DNA of 64,000 nucleotides from Hyaloraphidium curvatum (taxonomy: Eukaryota; Monoblepharomycota; Hyaloraphidiomycetes; Hyaloraphidiales; Hyaloraphidiaceae). Below, piece by piece: positions 50,491 through 60,643 of this stretch. The stretch spans positions 868,001-932,000 of the forward strand of contig JAIVFI010000005.1 of the NCBI GenBank assembly GCA_025558095.1. The letters are read 5' to 3'. Within the stretch, counting starts at the first letter, position 1. Every line of letters starts with the position of its first letter. Under the pieces are notes generated by a model. It did not search any database and was not told the DNA's origin. It was given only the letters and a program-made list of their open reading frames with translations. The position numbers and the translations under genes were made by a program.

Positions 50491-51642
50491 CGCGGCTAGG
50501 GCGACCCTAGGACGTTTACGTGCCTGCACTGCTGGTGCTGTTGGTCGAAGAGACGGACCACGAGCACGCGCGCTGGGAGACTAGAAGTGCGTCCGCGCCA
50601 ACCGGACTGCAACGCGGTGGCAGCATCGCCGGCTATTGCTCCACAAGCTGGCGAGAAGAACGAAAAGATCGACGACTTTCCGGCAATCAGGGACCATCCC
50701 AACGGTCCGGCCGCGCGAGGCGCGCCGGCAGCCAAACACCGAGTTGCGTGCTCCTGCTCATAGCCCCATCCGATCTCGTAACCACGGCCGGGTCCATCGT
50801 TGCCCAGAGACCGATGTCAGTGCCCGCCGCACTGATCCGAACGGCGGCGCTGCCCGAGAGGCGGTGCTGCGGGGCTGATCGTGGCCGGCACCGGTCCGCT
50901 TTGTCACTTTGCGATGCGCGAGATCGTTAATGGGCAGTGCCCGCTGGCCGTGGGCTTGCGGATGCTGTCCTCCTGGAGGACCGAGGCGTCCCTGTTTTCG
51001 CTCCCGGTACCCGCGTCCGGGGCAGCGTAGTAGTCTCCTCCGTTGCCGTGCCGTCCGTTCATCGAGTCGCTAAACAGCGCTGGGGACCCAACCTTCGGAC
51101 AACAAAGGTCGCCGCAGGGCGCCAACGCGTCCATCGTCCAATCCCCGCCCGGTCGGCGTCCACTCCGTGCAGACATGGCGCGCACTCCCTGAAGCGTCCT
51201 TCGCGGGCTCTGTTCCAGAAGTGCCGGGGATCAACCCGCTCTTGAAGTTGTGCTGGCGTCGTCCGGCGCGTCCTTTGGGCAAAACGCCGGCAGAACTCCC
51301 AATACATCGTCCGATTAGTGGTTTTGGGAGTCCAAGAAGCCGTCTTGCCCGCGGCACCCCATGGCGGCGCTGCGGCCCAGCACGAGCGTCCCCGGCCCAG
51401 CCTGAGGCCCCGTCCAATCCGGAAGCTCAAATCGCCATCCATCGACCACGGATCGCCTCCGGCTGGATATGCTACGCTGGCGAACACCACAATCCAGATG
51501 CGGCGCCAGACGGGTGCTGCGTCGTCCGTGCGTGTCACCAGCACAGCTTCAGACCCGGCTCGCTCCATCGGAATCCGTTTCCGATAGCCCAACAGCCCCC
51601 CCCCCCCCCCGCACCCCCCCCCCCGCAGCGCGCGCCTCCCGC
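50491..51642. other. 1.15-kb region without a recognisable gene
   Basis: It includes a long minus-strand open frame with no domain. At its 3' end (51596-51624) lie two long C runs. Nothing else recognised. Confidence 0.4.
51596..51624. repeat. Poly-C tracts (C15 and C11)
   Basis: The run at 51596-51610 is 15 C, then GCA, then 11 C (51614-51624). On the minus strand these are long G runs with quadruplex potential. They lie just 3' of the decayed propeller-like gene. Homopolymer lengths are the least reliable part of any assembly. Confidence 0.8.
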
Positions 51643-52400
51643 TCACAGCCTGAACCCGAACACCGCGATCCCCCTGTAGAACCTGTTTGTACCCGCCGCC
51701 GCCGCCCACACGATCCACTCCGGCGTCCCCGACCCCCCGTCGGGATCGACCGCCGTGACGATGCTCCCGTTGCTCGCCACGGCGTACAGCACCACCCCGC
51801 CCGCGGTCTCCCGCGCCGCGAGCGACCGGCACCCGGGGAACCCCGTCCGGATCCACCACGCCAGCGGCCACAGCCCCGTGCCGGCGTACCCGGCCGGCAC
51901 GGTGAACTTGAGCAGGCCGCCCATGGGCTGCGCCAGGTCGTTGCACAGGTAGATCGACGCCGTCCCCGTGCGGTTGACCCGCGAAGCCGTGCGGGCTCGT
52001 GGTGTTTGCCAGCCACGAGAAGCCGGCCGTCTGGCCGCGGGGCACGGGGCCGAGGGAGCCGACGCCGAAGAGGCCCGTGATCGAGTTGGAGAATTACATC
52101 CGGTCCCCGAAGATGCCGAGGTACCGGTACGACGACGGGTTGGTCGTCAGCATCGTGCCGTCCCCCAAGCCGCCCCGGCGGGTGTACACGAGGCCGTTGG
52201 GCGGGCCGCCGCCGATCCAAACGTCCTGGCCCGAGGCGACGGCGGTGCGGACGTCCGTGCCGCTGAAGGCCGTCGTGGTGGTGCTGGTGTCGACGTTGCC
52301 GGAGGAGTCGATGAGGGCGACGACGCGCCGGGAGAAGGTGGTGTTGGTGGTCCTCGGCGCCCGCGGCCACCGGCGGCGACCCGTCCGGCTTGCGGAGCAG
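51643..52400 (-). pseudogene. Secreted propeller-like repeat protein, decayed
   Basis: Conserved pieces appear in order on the minus strand: NTTFSRRVVALIDSSGNVDT, TDVRTAVASGQDVWIGGG, SSYRYLGIFGDRM, then FSNSITGLFGVGSLGPVPRG and GFSWLANTTSPHGF, TASIYLCNDLAQPMGGLLKF, and VVLYAVASNGSIVTAVDPDG, ending FYRGIAVFGF. The order matches a family of secreted proteins with repeats of the type seen in fungal and plant extracellular seven-bladed-propeller-like proteins. Between GDRM and FSN is an in-frame TAA (52094-52096) where relatives have a residue such as Tyr. Near 51975-51990 the frame shifts before TASIY. Two independent lesions mark it as a pseudogene. The 5' end is unclear, and no ATG was placed. 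Confidence 0.6.
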
Positions 52401-52766
52401 CACCTAACCTAACCTCGAACTCGGCGCCGTCCACCGACAGCAGCCGCGCGCCCTGCCCCGCAGCCGCAGCGCGCCCGCCCACACGCCGCCGACCATCCCG
52501 GCGGGGTTGCCGACACCCAGTCGCGCGCACTGCCGCCAGCCTCAACCGTGCGGGACGGGGCCGGTGGTCGTCGTCACCGACGTGGTGGTATTCCCTCGCG
52601 GACCCTTCGCCAATCCCCTTGAAATGCGATGTCCGATCTGCCGTCGGCGGCCACCACCAGACAAATCCATTTCTTGTTCTAGCCGGGCCTTTCGCCCCCT
52701 CTCCCCACAAAGAACCCATGCCAAAGACTCATGTCCCCTCCCCGCCACCCTGGTCCGCGCATCCAT

Positions 52767-55126
52767 CTAGACGACCCACGGCTTGAGCCACCTTTCCAGC
52801 ACCAGCAGCTCCCCTTCCTGCGCCGGCAAGCCCCCCAGCCCGCCGTCCTCCCCGTCCCCGGCCGCGATGGCGTTCATGGCCACCCCGGCCTCCGCCATCT
52901 TGCGCCTGAACGCGCCGGCCACCGCGGAAGCTATCAAGGATCGCCGAGTGAGCTCCCACCCATCCGCCGGACAACGGCACCGCGACACCCACCCAGAGGC
53001 TTGAATCGCGCCCCCAGCGCGTCCAAGCACCCAGACACCACCCGCACGTCCTCGGCCCACCCCTCCGCCACCCCCTGCCCCCTGGGCAGCACCACCAACG
53101 CCGACAGCCCCAGCAGCCCGATGTTCAGCAGGCCGGGGAACACCGCGTAGGGCGTCCACGGCAGCCCGGGCTCGGCGAGCAGCAGCGCGCGCGCGATCCG
53201 CAGGCACACGACGGCGGCCTCGAGCACGTCCCTGTAGGCCTGCGTGGCGGCGAACTCGGGCCGGCTGAACTCCAGGTGCCCGCTGAGCCAGTTCTCCATC
53301 GGCATGCAGCGCGCGACGAACAGGTGGGCGAGGAGCGCGTGCGCGTGCGGTTCGCGGGGGAGGTACGCCTGCCAGCCCGCCAGCACCGGCTCGGGCTCGC
53401 CGCGGGCCAGGGGGGCCAGGTCGGCTGGCAGCCCCGCGAAGCACGACCGCGCGATGCCGTCGAGCGCCGCGGCGCCGGACCGGTAGGCCGCCTGCGCCGG
53501 GGTGTCGGAAGCGGGCGGCTGGCTGGCCAGCGCGACGAGGTCCAGGTCCGAGGCGGCGGCGAGGGTGCGCAGCCGGGAGCGGAGGTGCCGCATGAACCAG
53601 CCGACGAAGGGGAGAACGGTGATGCTTGCGCGGCGGGAGCACACGGCCGCGACGGCGCGGCGGGCCTGCTCGCCCATGGGCGTCCAGTCCGCGGTGGCAG
53701 AAAGGTCCAGGAAGGCGCGGCCGTCGGAAGCCTGCTGGATGCGCCACAGAGAAAAGCCATCGGCGGGGTTGGCGTGGTCGAAGAAGAACTCGGACGCAGG
53801 AAGGGGGAGGGGGTGCGAAAAGTAAGGGTATAGGGCGTTACGGCCGACGTAGTAGCTGTACTCGCTGCAAGGCGAAAGCCGGAGAGCCGAAATCGGGCGG
53901 CAGGCAGCGAGCGTCAGCAGGATCCATCGGTTCCGCGGCGCGAGACACCCACGCGTCCAGGCCGGCGAACGACATCCAGCACCGCAGCGCCATCTCGGTC
54001 CGCAGCCACTCGTCCGCCGTCGCCGGGTCCGACTGGCTCCTCACCAGCGACGTCCCCGCCCCGGGCGCGCCCGGCGCCGCGCACACCCTCAGAAGCACCT
54101 GCAGCCCCGGCCGGAACATGTGCGCCACCGTCGGCACGTTCCCCGCCGGCATCAGGTACGAAAACAGGAGGATGATGGTGAGGATGGCCTCGAGGTCCGA
54201 CATGGCGCGGGACCCGGGTGGCCGGTCAAAGTACCCTGCCCTGAGCGCGTCCCTCGCGCGCTCGCAGAACAGCCTGCCGTGCCGCGCGTCGTCGGGCGAC
54301 GGGCCCCACGCCGATACGAACCGGGAGCCGTTCGCCGCGAGCGCGAAGAAAAGGGCGAGCGGCTTGCCCGGGCCAAAGACGGACCCGGTGGTACCCAGCA
54401 GGGCCTGCTCGACGGCGCCGCGGTGCACCATCGGGCCCTGGGGGTGCACGTGGGTCCAGTACGCGTCGACAGCAAGGCGGAGGGCGTCCTCGATCGAGGA
54501 GGCGTTGGCGCCGGGAGCGGCGAGGGGGCGGGGCACGGCGGCAAGGGCGGTGCCGGCGGTGGCGGGGGGCGAGGCAAAAGGGGGTCCCGAGGCGGAAAAC
54601 AGGGGGTTTGGCGACGAGAAAAATCCCCCGCCGGGAGAGTAAGCCGCTCCAGCCCAGGCAAAGTCGTCCGATGGTGGCCGCAGGGCGGGGCGGGCGACCA
54701 CGGCGGCCGGCAGTGGGTCCGGCTTGGCCGCCGGGGACGCCTTCCCCCCGCTGGGAGCCCTGCTGCCCTCATCCTCCTCGTTCTCCTCCTCCGAGGGCTC
54801 CTCACTGTCCTCGCTATCGTCTTCATCGCGCCGCCGCCTTTGTTGCTCGCGCTTCCGCCGCGGCACGCCCGAGGCCTCTGGCACGCACGCGCCTCCCAGC
54901 CGCAAGCACCGCAGGCACGCGTCGTCGTCCGACAGGTACTCGCACTTCTTTTTGAGGCGAGAGCATGTGAGACTATCAAGAAACGCGAGTCACAAAGGCG
55001 ATTTTATCGGAGAGTGAGAGGAGGAGGAGATGGCGTTAGAGGGGCCCGGGAGAACAGGTTACCCGCCCACCAGCTCCGCTTCGCCCGCCTCGTCCGCTTC
55101 GGCGGCGGCACACCCTCTTCCTCCAT
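52767..55126 (-). CDS. Zn2Cys6 transcription factor with fungal-specific regulatory domain
   Basis: The start MEEEGVPPPKRTRRAKRS at 55126 is followed by a 98-nt intron (GTGGGC...TAG, 55070-54973). The split codon TG|T supplies the first cysteine, so the spliced protein reads C-L-T-C then SRLKKKCEYLSDDDACLRCL and RLGGAC, the exact C-x2-C-x6-C-x8-C-x2-C-x6-C of a Gal4-type zinc cluster. Acidic and Pro-rich linkers follow (EDSEEPSEEENEEDEGS). The middle-homology/fungal_trans region reads VDAYWTHVHPQGPMVHRGAV, ALFFALAANGSRFVSAW and SDLEAILTIILLFSYLMPAG. Later exons give WTPMGEQARRAVAAVCSR and GLLNIGLLGLSALVVLPRGQ, then the end LERWLKPWVV at 52767. A frame change near 53830-53880 is not explained by a clear intron. 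It probably regulates catabolic genes; the next gene is an amidase. Confidence 0.85.
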
Positions 55127-55681
55127 GCCGCTGCCGTCCCGCCCCCGCCGTCGGGCACGCGTGCGGCGAGCGGACGCCGGGATGCTGTCGGGGGGAAAGC
55201 CCTTGCCACTTTCGAGCCGGCCAGCCGATCGCGGTTCTAGAGCCGGCGGCAAAGCAGGACGCACGCACCCCGCGGACCGCGGCCATGCATTTGGGGGACG
55301 GGCAGCGCAAGGTCACCCATCCGAGCTGCAGGGGCCGGCCCGCCTCGGCCGCCGCCGTTGCGCCCCGGCGGGAACCTAAACAGCGGCGGCCGCCTCATGC
55401 CGCCCCAGGCCACCGTGCCGCCGTGGAGGAGGTCGGAAAATTGCGACCCGCCCCGGAATCCGCTTCCCCGGTCGCCGCCGCACGGATGGGCCTACCGCCG
55501 CGGGACCGGGCACCGCATGTCGGGCCCGACAGGATGGCTGGAGGCTGCATAGCCGGTTTCGGAGGGCGGGCCGAGGGCGGCCCAGATCCCGCACCGCCGC
55601 GCCCGGACCTTGGCTCATTTCGGCGTCCGCATCTCCGCAACTCTATCCTGCGCACCGAAACACCGCCCTTCCGCCTACCAG
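55127..55681. promoter_or_regulatory. Region between transcription factor and amidase genes
   Basis: 555 bp between the transcription-factor start and the amidase stop, both on the minus strand. It presumably holds the regulator's promoter. No gene recognised. Confidence 0.4.
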
Positions 55682-57448
55682 CTACACGGGAGGCTCCATC
55701 CGCCCGCCGATTGCGGCCTCGATCGCCCGCGCGGCGGCGAGCAGCTCCCCGTCCTTCCTGCGGCGCCCGACGAGCTGCACCCCGAACGGCAGGTTCTGGA
55801 GCGGAGGGGGATAGGAGCCGACGGGCAGCGCGACGACGGGTGATTGGGTGAGTGTGATCAGGTCTGCGAGGAGGGAACGCGTTCGGCAGAGTCAGATTCC
55901 CGGCATGTGCTGCCGGCCCCGCAGAGGTCCTGGTGGCAAGTTTTCGCAACCCACACGTGATCGAGATCCACTCGAAGTAGCTCGACATCTTCTTCCCGTC
56001 CACCTCCTCGGGCGCCCACATCTCCGAGTGCGGAAAAGGCGGCGCGGTCGCCGTCGGCACAACGACGATGTCGTACTCCCCGGCGACCTTCTCCTGCCAC
56101 CGCGCAAAGAACAGCGCCGCGTGCGCGTGCGCGGCCATCCGGTCGTGGTACGCGTAGCCCTCGGCCGAGGCGATGTTGGCGGCGACGGGGTACGAGAGCT
56201 TCTCCCTGTTGGCGGGGTTGCGCGCGTCGAACCGCGAGAGGAAGTGCTCCGCGCGCAGCACGGAGAAGACGTCGTGCATGGTCTTGACGTGCGGGGAGGT
56301 TTGGTTGAGGGTGGGGAGGGCGTAGACGGACGCGAGGAGCGCCGAAACGTCGCCCGAGCCGGGGGCAAAGAGGGGCAGCAGCCTGGCGACGGCGCCGGCA
56401 AAGGCCTCCCGCACGAGCGGGTCGACGGCGCACATCCCGCCCAGGTCGGGCGAGAAGCCGACCTTGAGCTTCTTGAGGTCCACGGCGGGGAGCTTGGAAG
56501 GGTGCATCTCTGCTCCCCTGATCCCGGGCCAGCTGAGCGGGTCCCGCGCGTCCTCGGCCGCGATCACCGAAGTGAAGAGCGCGAGGTCCTCGGCGGTGCG
56601 CGCCATCGGGCCTTCCACGCCCAGGGGGGAGAAGAGCAGCGATTTCTTGTGCAGGTCGGGGACCAGCCCGGGGGTGGGGCGGAGGCCTAGGACGGAGCAG
56701 AAGGAGGCGGGGGTGCGGAGCGAGCCGCCCTGCAGGTGGGGGTGTGGGAGGTCAGATCAATCATGTCACCAGATGAAGGCAGCCCACCATGTCGGAGCCG
56801 AGGGCCAGCGGGCACATGAACGCCGAAACGGCGGCGGCGGAGCCGCCCGAGGAGCCGGCCGTGGTGAGCTTGGTATCGAACCTTCCGAGGGGTCAGGCGG
56901 TGTCAAGGCGGCGGACGGCAGACACCCACGGGTTGCCGGTGGCGCCAAAGACGAGGTTGCGCGTATTGGCACCCGCTGAACGTGGAACGGTCAGTCCCGT
57001 CTGGAAGGAGGAACGCCCTCCGGGCGAACCCACCGCCAAACTCGGGGGTGTTCGTCTTGCCCACGATGATCGCCCCCGCCTCCCTCATCCTCGCCACGGG
57101 ATCGCAGTCCTTCTCGGCCGGCGCGGCATCGGCGTACATTAGGCTGCCGTACGTCGTCTTGAGCCCCTTGGCGTCGTTGAGGTCCTTGACGCCGCACGGC
57201 AGCCCGAACAGCGGCGGCAGCGTGTCCGCCGTGCCCCTTTTAATGGCATCGGCCAGCTCGGCGTCCTTCGCGGCGGCCTCGGCGCGCAGAGATCCCTCGT
57301 CGGCGAGCGCGACGAACGCGTTGACCGCCGGGTTGGCGGCGCGGATGCGGGCGAGGCACGAGTCGAGCAGCGCGGACGGGGTGAGCGCGCCCGCGCGGAA
57401 GGCGGCGAGCGCCTCGCTGGCAGAAAGGAGGTGCGGGGCGCGGGGCAT
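55682..57448 (-). CDS. Amidase-signature family hydrolase
   Basis: ATG 57448 gives MPRAPHLLSASEALAAFRAG, then LPPLFGLPCGVKDLNDAKGL with the catalytic Lys in GVKD and GAIIVGKTNTPEFGGGF. Introns near 56960-56990, 56880-56930 and 56700-56760 interrupt it. They supply LTTAGSSGGSAAAVSAFMCP (the signature Ser-Ser motif GSSGGSAA) and GSDMVG. The long C-terminal domain includes FGVQLVGRRRKDGELLAAAR and ends GGRMEPPV at TAG 55682-55684. The Lys-cisSer-Ser triad appears intact. Amidases hydrolyse amides or nitrilase products, often to ammonia and an acid. It is flanked by the Zn2Cys6 regulator (downstream on this strand) and the zinc-type dehydrogenase (upstream), which could be a small catabolic group. 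Confidence 0.85.
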
Positions 57449-57524
57449 GGCGGCGGGAGAACGGGGTGGGGGGCAGAACTGGTGGGGGGCACGGCCGATC
57501 GGTTCGACAACTAATTCAAGTACA

Positions 57525-58794
57525 TCAAAGGGTGGCATTCTGCGGCTGCGGGATCTCGAACATGACCTGCGGATGATCGATTAGCTGGATTCTCGCTCGC
57601 AAGCGGGCAGCCCACCTTGGTGCACGTCCCCCCTGCCGCGCTCTTCTTGAATGCCGCATCGACGTCCTCCAGCCCCACAAGGTCCGTGATCATGGGCCGT
57701 ACATCGACCTTCCCCGTATTGATCATCTCGAACGCCGCCCTGAAGTCCGTACCGAGCCCGCCGTAGCAGTACGACCCCCTGAAGTCGAGCTCCCGGTCCA
57801 TCAGCGCGCCCACGAGGAACGCCGACAGCCGCGGCGGGGGCATGCCGATCAGCACGACGGTGCCACTGATCTTGGCTGCGCGTAGCGCTGTCTCGATGGA
57901 GCCCTCGAAGCCGGCGGCGTCGAGGACCACGTCGGGAGCAGCGGGGGCCTTGGAGAGCGCGAGGGAGGAGGCGGCGCGGGGCTCGAGGTCGGCGGTGAGG
58001 ATGGCGGCGTCGACGCCCGTGAGCTGCGATGGGGAAGGGAGAATGAGCTACGGGTAGCGGCGGCGTGAGTCGCGGGGAGACCGACCGCCTTGGCCCGTTC
58101 CAGCCGTTCGGGGTTGATATCCGTGACGCCGACCCACGACGCGCCGAGCGCCTTGGAGGCCAATATGCAGTTGAGCCCGATGGGACCGGCGCCGAGCACC
58201 AGCACGCGCGAGCCGGGGCCCACGTTGCCCCTCACGGCGCCTGCAGGGACGCGGTGCGTCAGCGCCGAGGTCCGCTTTCGCGGGAAGCAGGCGGCCCACC
58301 ATGGTACGACACCGCGAACGGCTCCGCGTACGCTGCCTCCGCCAGCGACACCCCCTCGTCCAGCTTGTGGCAGCACTCCTGCGGCGTGACGAAGAACCTG
58401 CTGACCATGCCCGCGACGAACGCCGGCCGCGTCACGGGCTCCAGCGCCACCCTGTCCCCGGGCTTCACGCGGGTGACCTTGGAGCCGACCGCGTGGACGA
58501 TCCCGGCACCCTTGGAACGGCCCCGGCGTCAGCGGAACCGGCCGACCCGCCGGCGTTCCCCTTCCCGACCTCGTGGCCCATCGTTATCGGGTAGTTCCGC
58601 CTCATCTCCGCCTTCCACATGTGCACATCGCTCCCGCATATCCCCACGTGCGTCATCCTCACGACCACCTCGTGCGGCAGCGGCGCGGGGGCGTCGGGCG
58701 CCGCGCGCACGCCGAGCTTGTACGGCGCGTCGAGGAACAGGGACCAGTTGGCGGTGGGGCGGGACCACGAGGCGCGGATGGCGTCGGGGATCAT
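57525..58794 (-). CDS. Medium-chain polyol/alcohol dehydrogenase with reduced structural-zinc loop
   Basis: ATG 58794 starts MIPDAIRASWSRPTANWSLF. The catalytic zinc region is MTHVGICGSDVHMWKAEM (Cys) and NYPITMGHEVG (His-Glu). After an intron GSKVTRVKPGDRVALEP is followed not by the usual four-Cys lobe but by VTRPAFVAGMVSRFFVTPQE. Then LDEGVSLAEAAYAEPFAVS, NVGPGSRVLVLGAGPIGLNC (Rossmann), WVGVTDINPERLERAKAVG (Asp typical of NAD), DVVLDAAGFEGSIETALRAA and FRGSYCYGGLGTDFRAAFEM. It ends FEIPQPQNATL at TGA 57525-57527 after a GTGGGC...CAG intron. This is a sorbitol/xylitol-dehydrogenase-like protein. The missing structural-zinc Cys cluster is notable. The stop is 77 bp from the amidase start, so the two are tandem. 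Confidence 0.82.
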
Positions 58795-59419
58795 TGCGGC
58801 GCGTGGGGGGTTGGGATTGGGCGGGAGGACGGACGGTGGGAGGGAGGAGACGGCGAGGGGGAGACACTGAAGACGTGGCAACGACGGTGGCAAGTGCTCG
58901 GCGCAAGTGGCCGCAACCCCTGCGCCAGGGACCCTATTCCCGACCATTTGAGAAGCTTATCAGGACGTGGAATCGACAATACTCGCTGGGAATATGCTCC
59001 AACGGATTGGATCATTGCGCCTCAGTTGCGGAAGTTCCGTGAGGCTGCCTTGTCCGCGGCCATCTTCCAGAGCCTGCCCTCCTCCTACTTCCTCCCGTTG
59101 TTGCTATTGACGTAGGTTGTGGGGTGATCAGCGGCAGAGGGATGTGTAGGCCCGGGAAAGGGTGAGTGCCGCAATGGGAACCGGCGGTCGCGGGGCTTGC
59201 CGTCCGTCTCGTGCGACCCTTCCGCCCCACGTCGTTGCCCAAGTGCTCGCGAAGTCCCACGGAACGTCCTCTGCTAAACTTGAAGAAGTGGAAGCTGTGA
59301 AGCGGGAAGGCGGGAAGCGGCGGGCCCTAGCAAGGGATCGGATCCCCGCCGCACGTCGCATCCCCCCATCGCCGGAATCGCGTCTTGTCCAGGCTGCGCG
59401 ACTTCTGACCTTTGCCGAC
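58795..59419. promoter_or_regulatory. Divergent region containing a 63-bp direct repeat
   Basis: It lies between the dehydrogenase start (minus) and the F-box gene (plus). It contains one copy (58963-59025) of a 63-bp repeat whose second copy is at 60822-60884. AT-rich around the repeat. Confidence 0.45.
58963..59025 (+). repeat. 63-bp direct repeat, copy 1
   Basis: It begins GGACGTGGAATCGACAAT and ends CATTGCGCCTCAG. It matches 60822-60884 with three mismatches in 63 bp, same orientation. Its base composition is much more AT-rich than neighbouring genes. The two copies flank the F-box gene at 59420-60643. Confidence 0.9.
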
Positions 59420-60643
59420 ATGAAGGTAGAACGTTCCTCCGAATCCCCTCCAGCGGCGCCGCCGCCCACGGTGCCCGAGCTCCCCCCCGAAGTCCTCGCC
59501 CCAGTCGTGCGTCTGCTCCGCGAACCCCGCCCCTCGGACCTCCTCGCGTTCATGCTCACATGCCGGGCGTGCTACGACTTCGGATTGCCGTTCCTGCTCG
59601 AGGACGTGTCTTTTGGGGCAAACTGGACGTCGTTTCCGGCGTTCGCGGAGGGCTACCTTGCCTCGGCCGAAACACGCCGCAGGCTGCGAGAGGTGAAGAA
59701 GATCCGGCTGAATCCCATCCTGGACGGCGCCGGTGAGGTTCTCCGGGAGTGCCTTTCGCTCGAGTCGCTCGCGGTCATCATCGAGCTGGGGGAGGACCAG
59801 CACGCCGGCTTCTCCGAAACCGAACTGGACGCCGTCCCGCCATTCTTCGACCTTCTGCCGAGCTTGTGCGCGCTGCAGCATCTCACGATCGGGACCCTCG
59901 ATGCGTCCGGCGCGGGGGCCTTGGACATGCTCGCCGGGAAGCGCCTGCCGCCGTCCCTGGCCACGGTCGCGCTGTTCATCGTCGACGACGGAGACGAGGG
60001 GTCGGGATCCACGGCGCTCATGAGGCTCCTCGACACGGCGCCCGCGCTGGAAAGCTGGGGAATGTACCTCGGATTCGCGGACGGCGTCGTCGATCTCTCG
60101 CCGTTCCCGGGTCTCGCGGGCAAGCTCCGCTGGTGGCGTTCCGAGCCGGCGCTGTTTTCGACGGGCGACCCGGCGGCGCTAGCCGCCTTTCCGAGGACGC
60201 TGCGGCGACTCGAGCTCGATGACACGGCCGGGGATCTGACCGAGGAGGAATCCATCGGCATCGTCCGGGACGCCTGGAACCTGGTGTGCGAGATGAACGA
60301 CCTCGAGCTCCTGCGCTTGGTCAGCTTCCCCTCTTCCCTCTTCCTCCGCGGCTGCCCCCGGCGCCTCAAGGTCCTGCAGCTCGAGGACCCGGTGCCGCCC
60401 ACTCCGCAGGACGCCGACGCCGTGCGCGAAGCCCTGCGCACCGCCGGCGCGCGCCGCATCCAGGTCGGATTCACGGACGATGACGAGGAGACGGTGGTCG
60501 AGCTCGTGGAGTTCTGGCGCACGGTCCCCGGGGCGGTCGTCGCCGCGGGGTTGGATGCGATCGAGGAGGTGTTTCCGTGCTGGGCTGAGGAGCCCCTGGA
60601 CGAGGCGTTCGCGCACGGGTGCGATTGTTCCAATTGCTCGTAA
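59420..60643 (+). CDS. F-box-like protein with LRR-like repeats (first copy)
   Basis: A single exon of 407 residues from ATG 59420 (the frame is open upstream to 59162). The N-terminus has an F-box-like segment: ELPPEVLAPVVRLLREPRPS then DLLAFMLTCRACYDFGLPFL. After this the protein shows leucine-periodic segments such as RLNPILDGAGEVLRECLSLE, LQHLTIGTLDASGAGALDML, FPRTLRRLELDDTAGDLTEE and RRLKVLQLEDPVPPTPQDA, resembling LRR-containing F-box proteins. Such proteins recruit substrates to SCF ubiquitin ligases. It ends with a Cys-rich tail (HGCDCSNC). No substrate can be inferred. The gene is flanked on both sides by a 63-bp direct repeat. Confidence 0.7.
   Translation: MKVERSSESPPAAPPPTVPELPPEVLAPVVRLLREPRPSDLLAFMLTCRACYDFGLPFLLEDVSFGANWTSFPAFAEGYLASAETRRRLREVKKIRLNPILDGAGEVLRECLSLESLAVIIELGEDQHAGFSETELDAVPPFFDLLPSLCALQHLTIGTLDASGAGALDMLAGKRLPPSLATVALFIVDDGDEGSGSTALMRLLDTAPALESWGMYLGFADGVVDLSPFPGLAGKLRWWRSEPALFSTGDPAALAAFPRTLRRLELDDTAGDLTEEESIGIVRDAWNLVCEMNDLELLRLVSFPSSLFLRGCPRRLKVLQLEDPVPPTPQDADAVREALRTAGARRIQVGFTDDDEETVVELVEFWRTVPGAVVAAGLDAIEEVFPCWAEEPLDEAFAHGCDCSNCS

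Noticed and set aside
51059-51550. Long minus-strand frame downstream of the propeller-like pseudogene
   Set aside because: No domain and no continuing exon pattern; likely chance open frame in GC-rich DNA.
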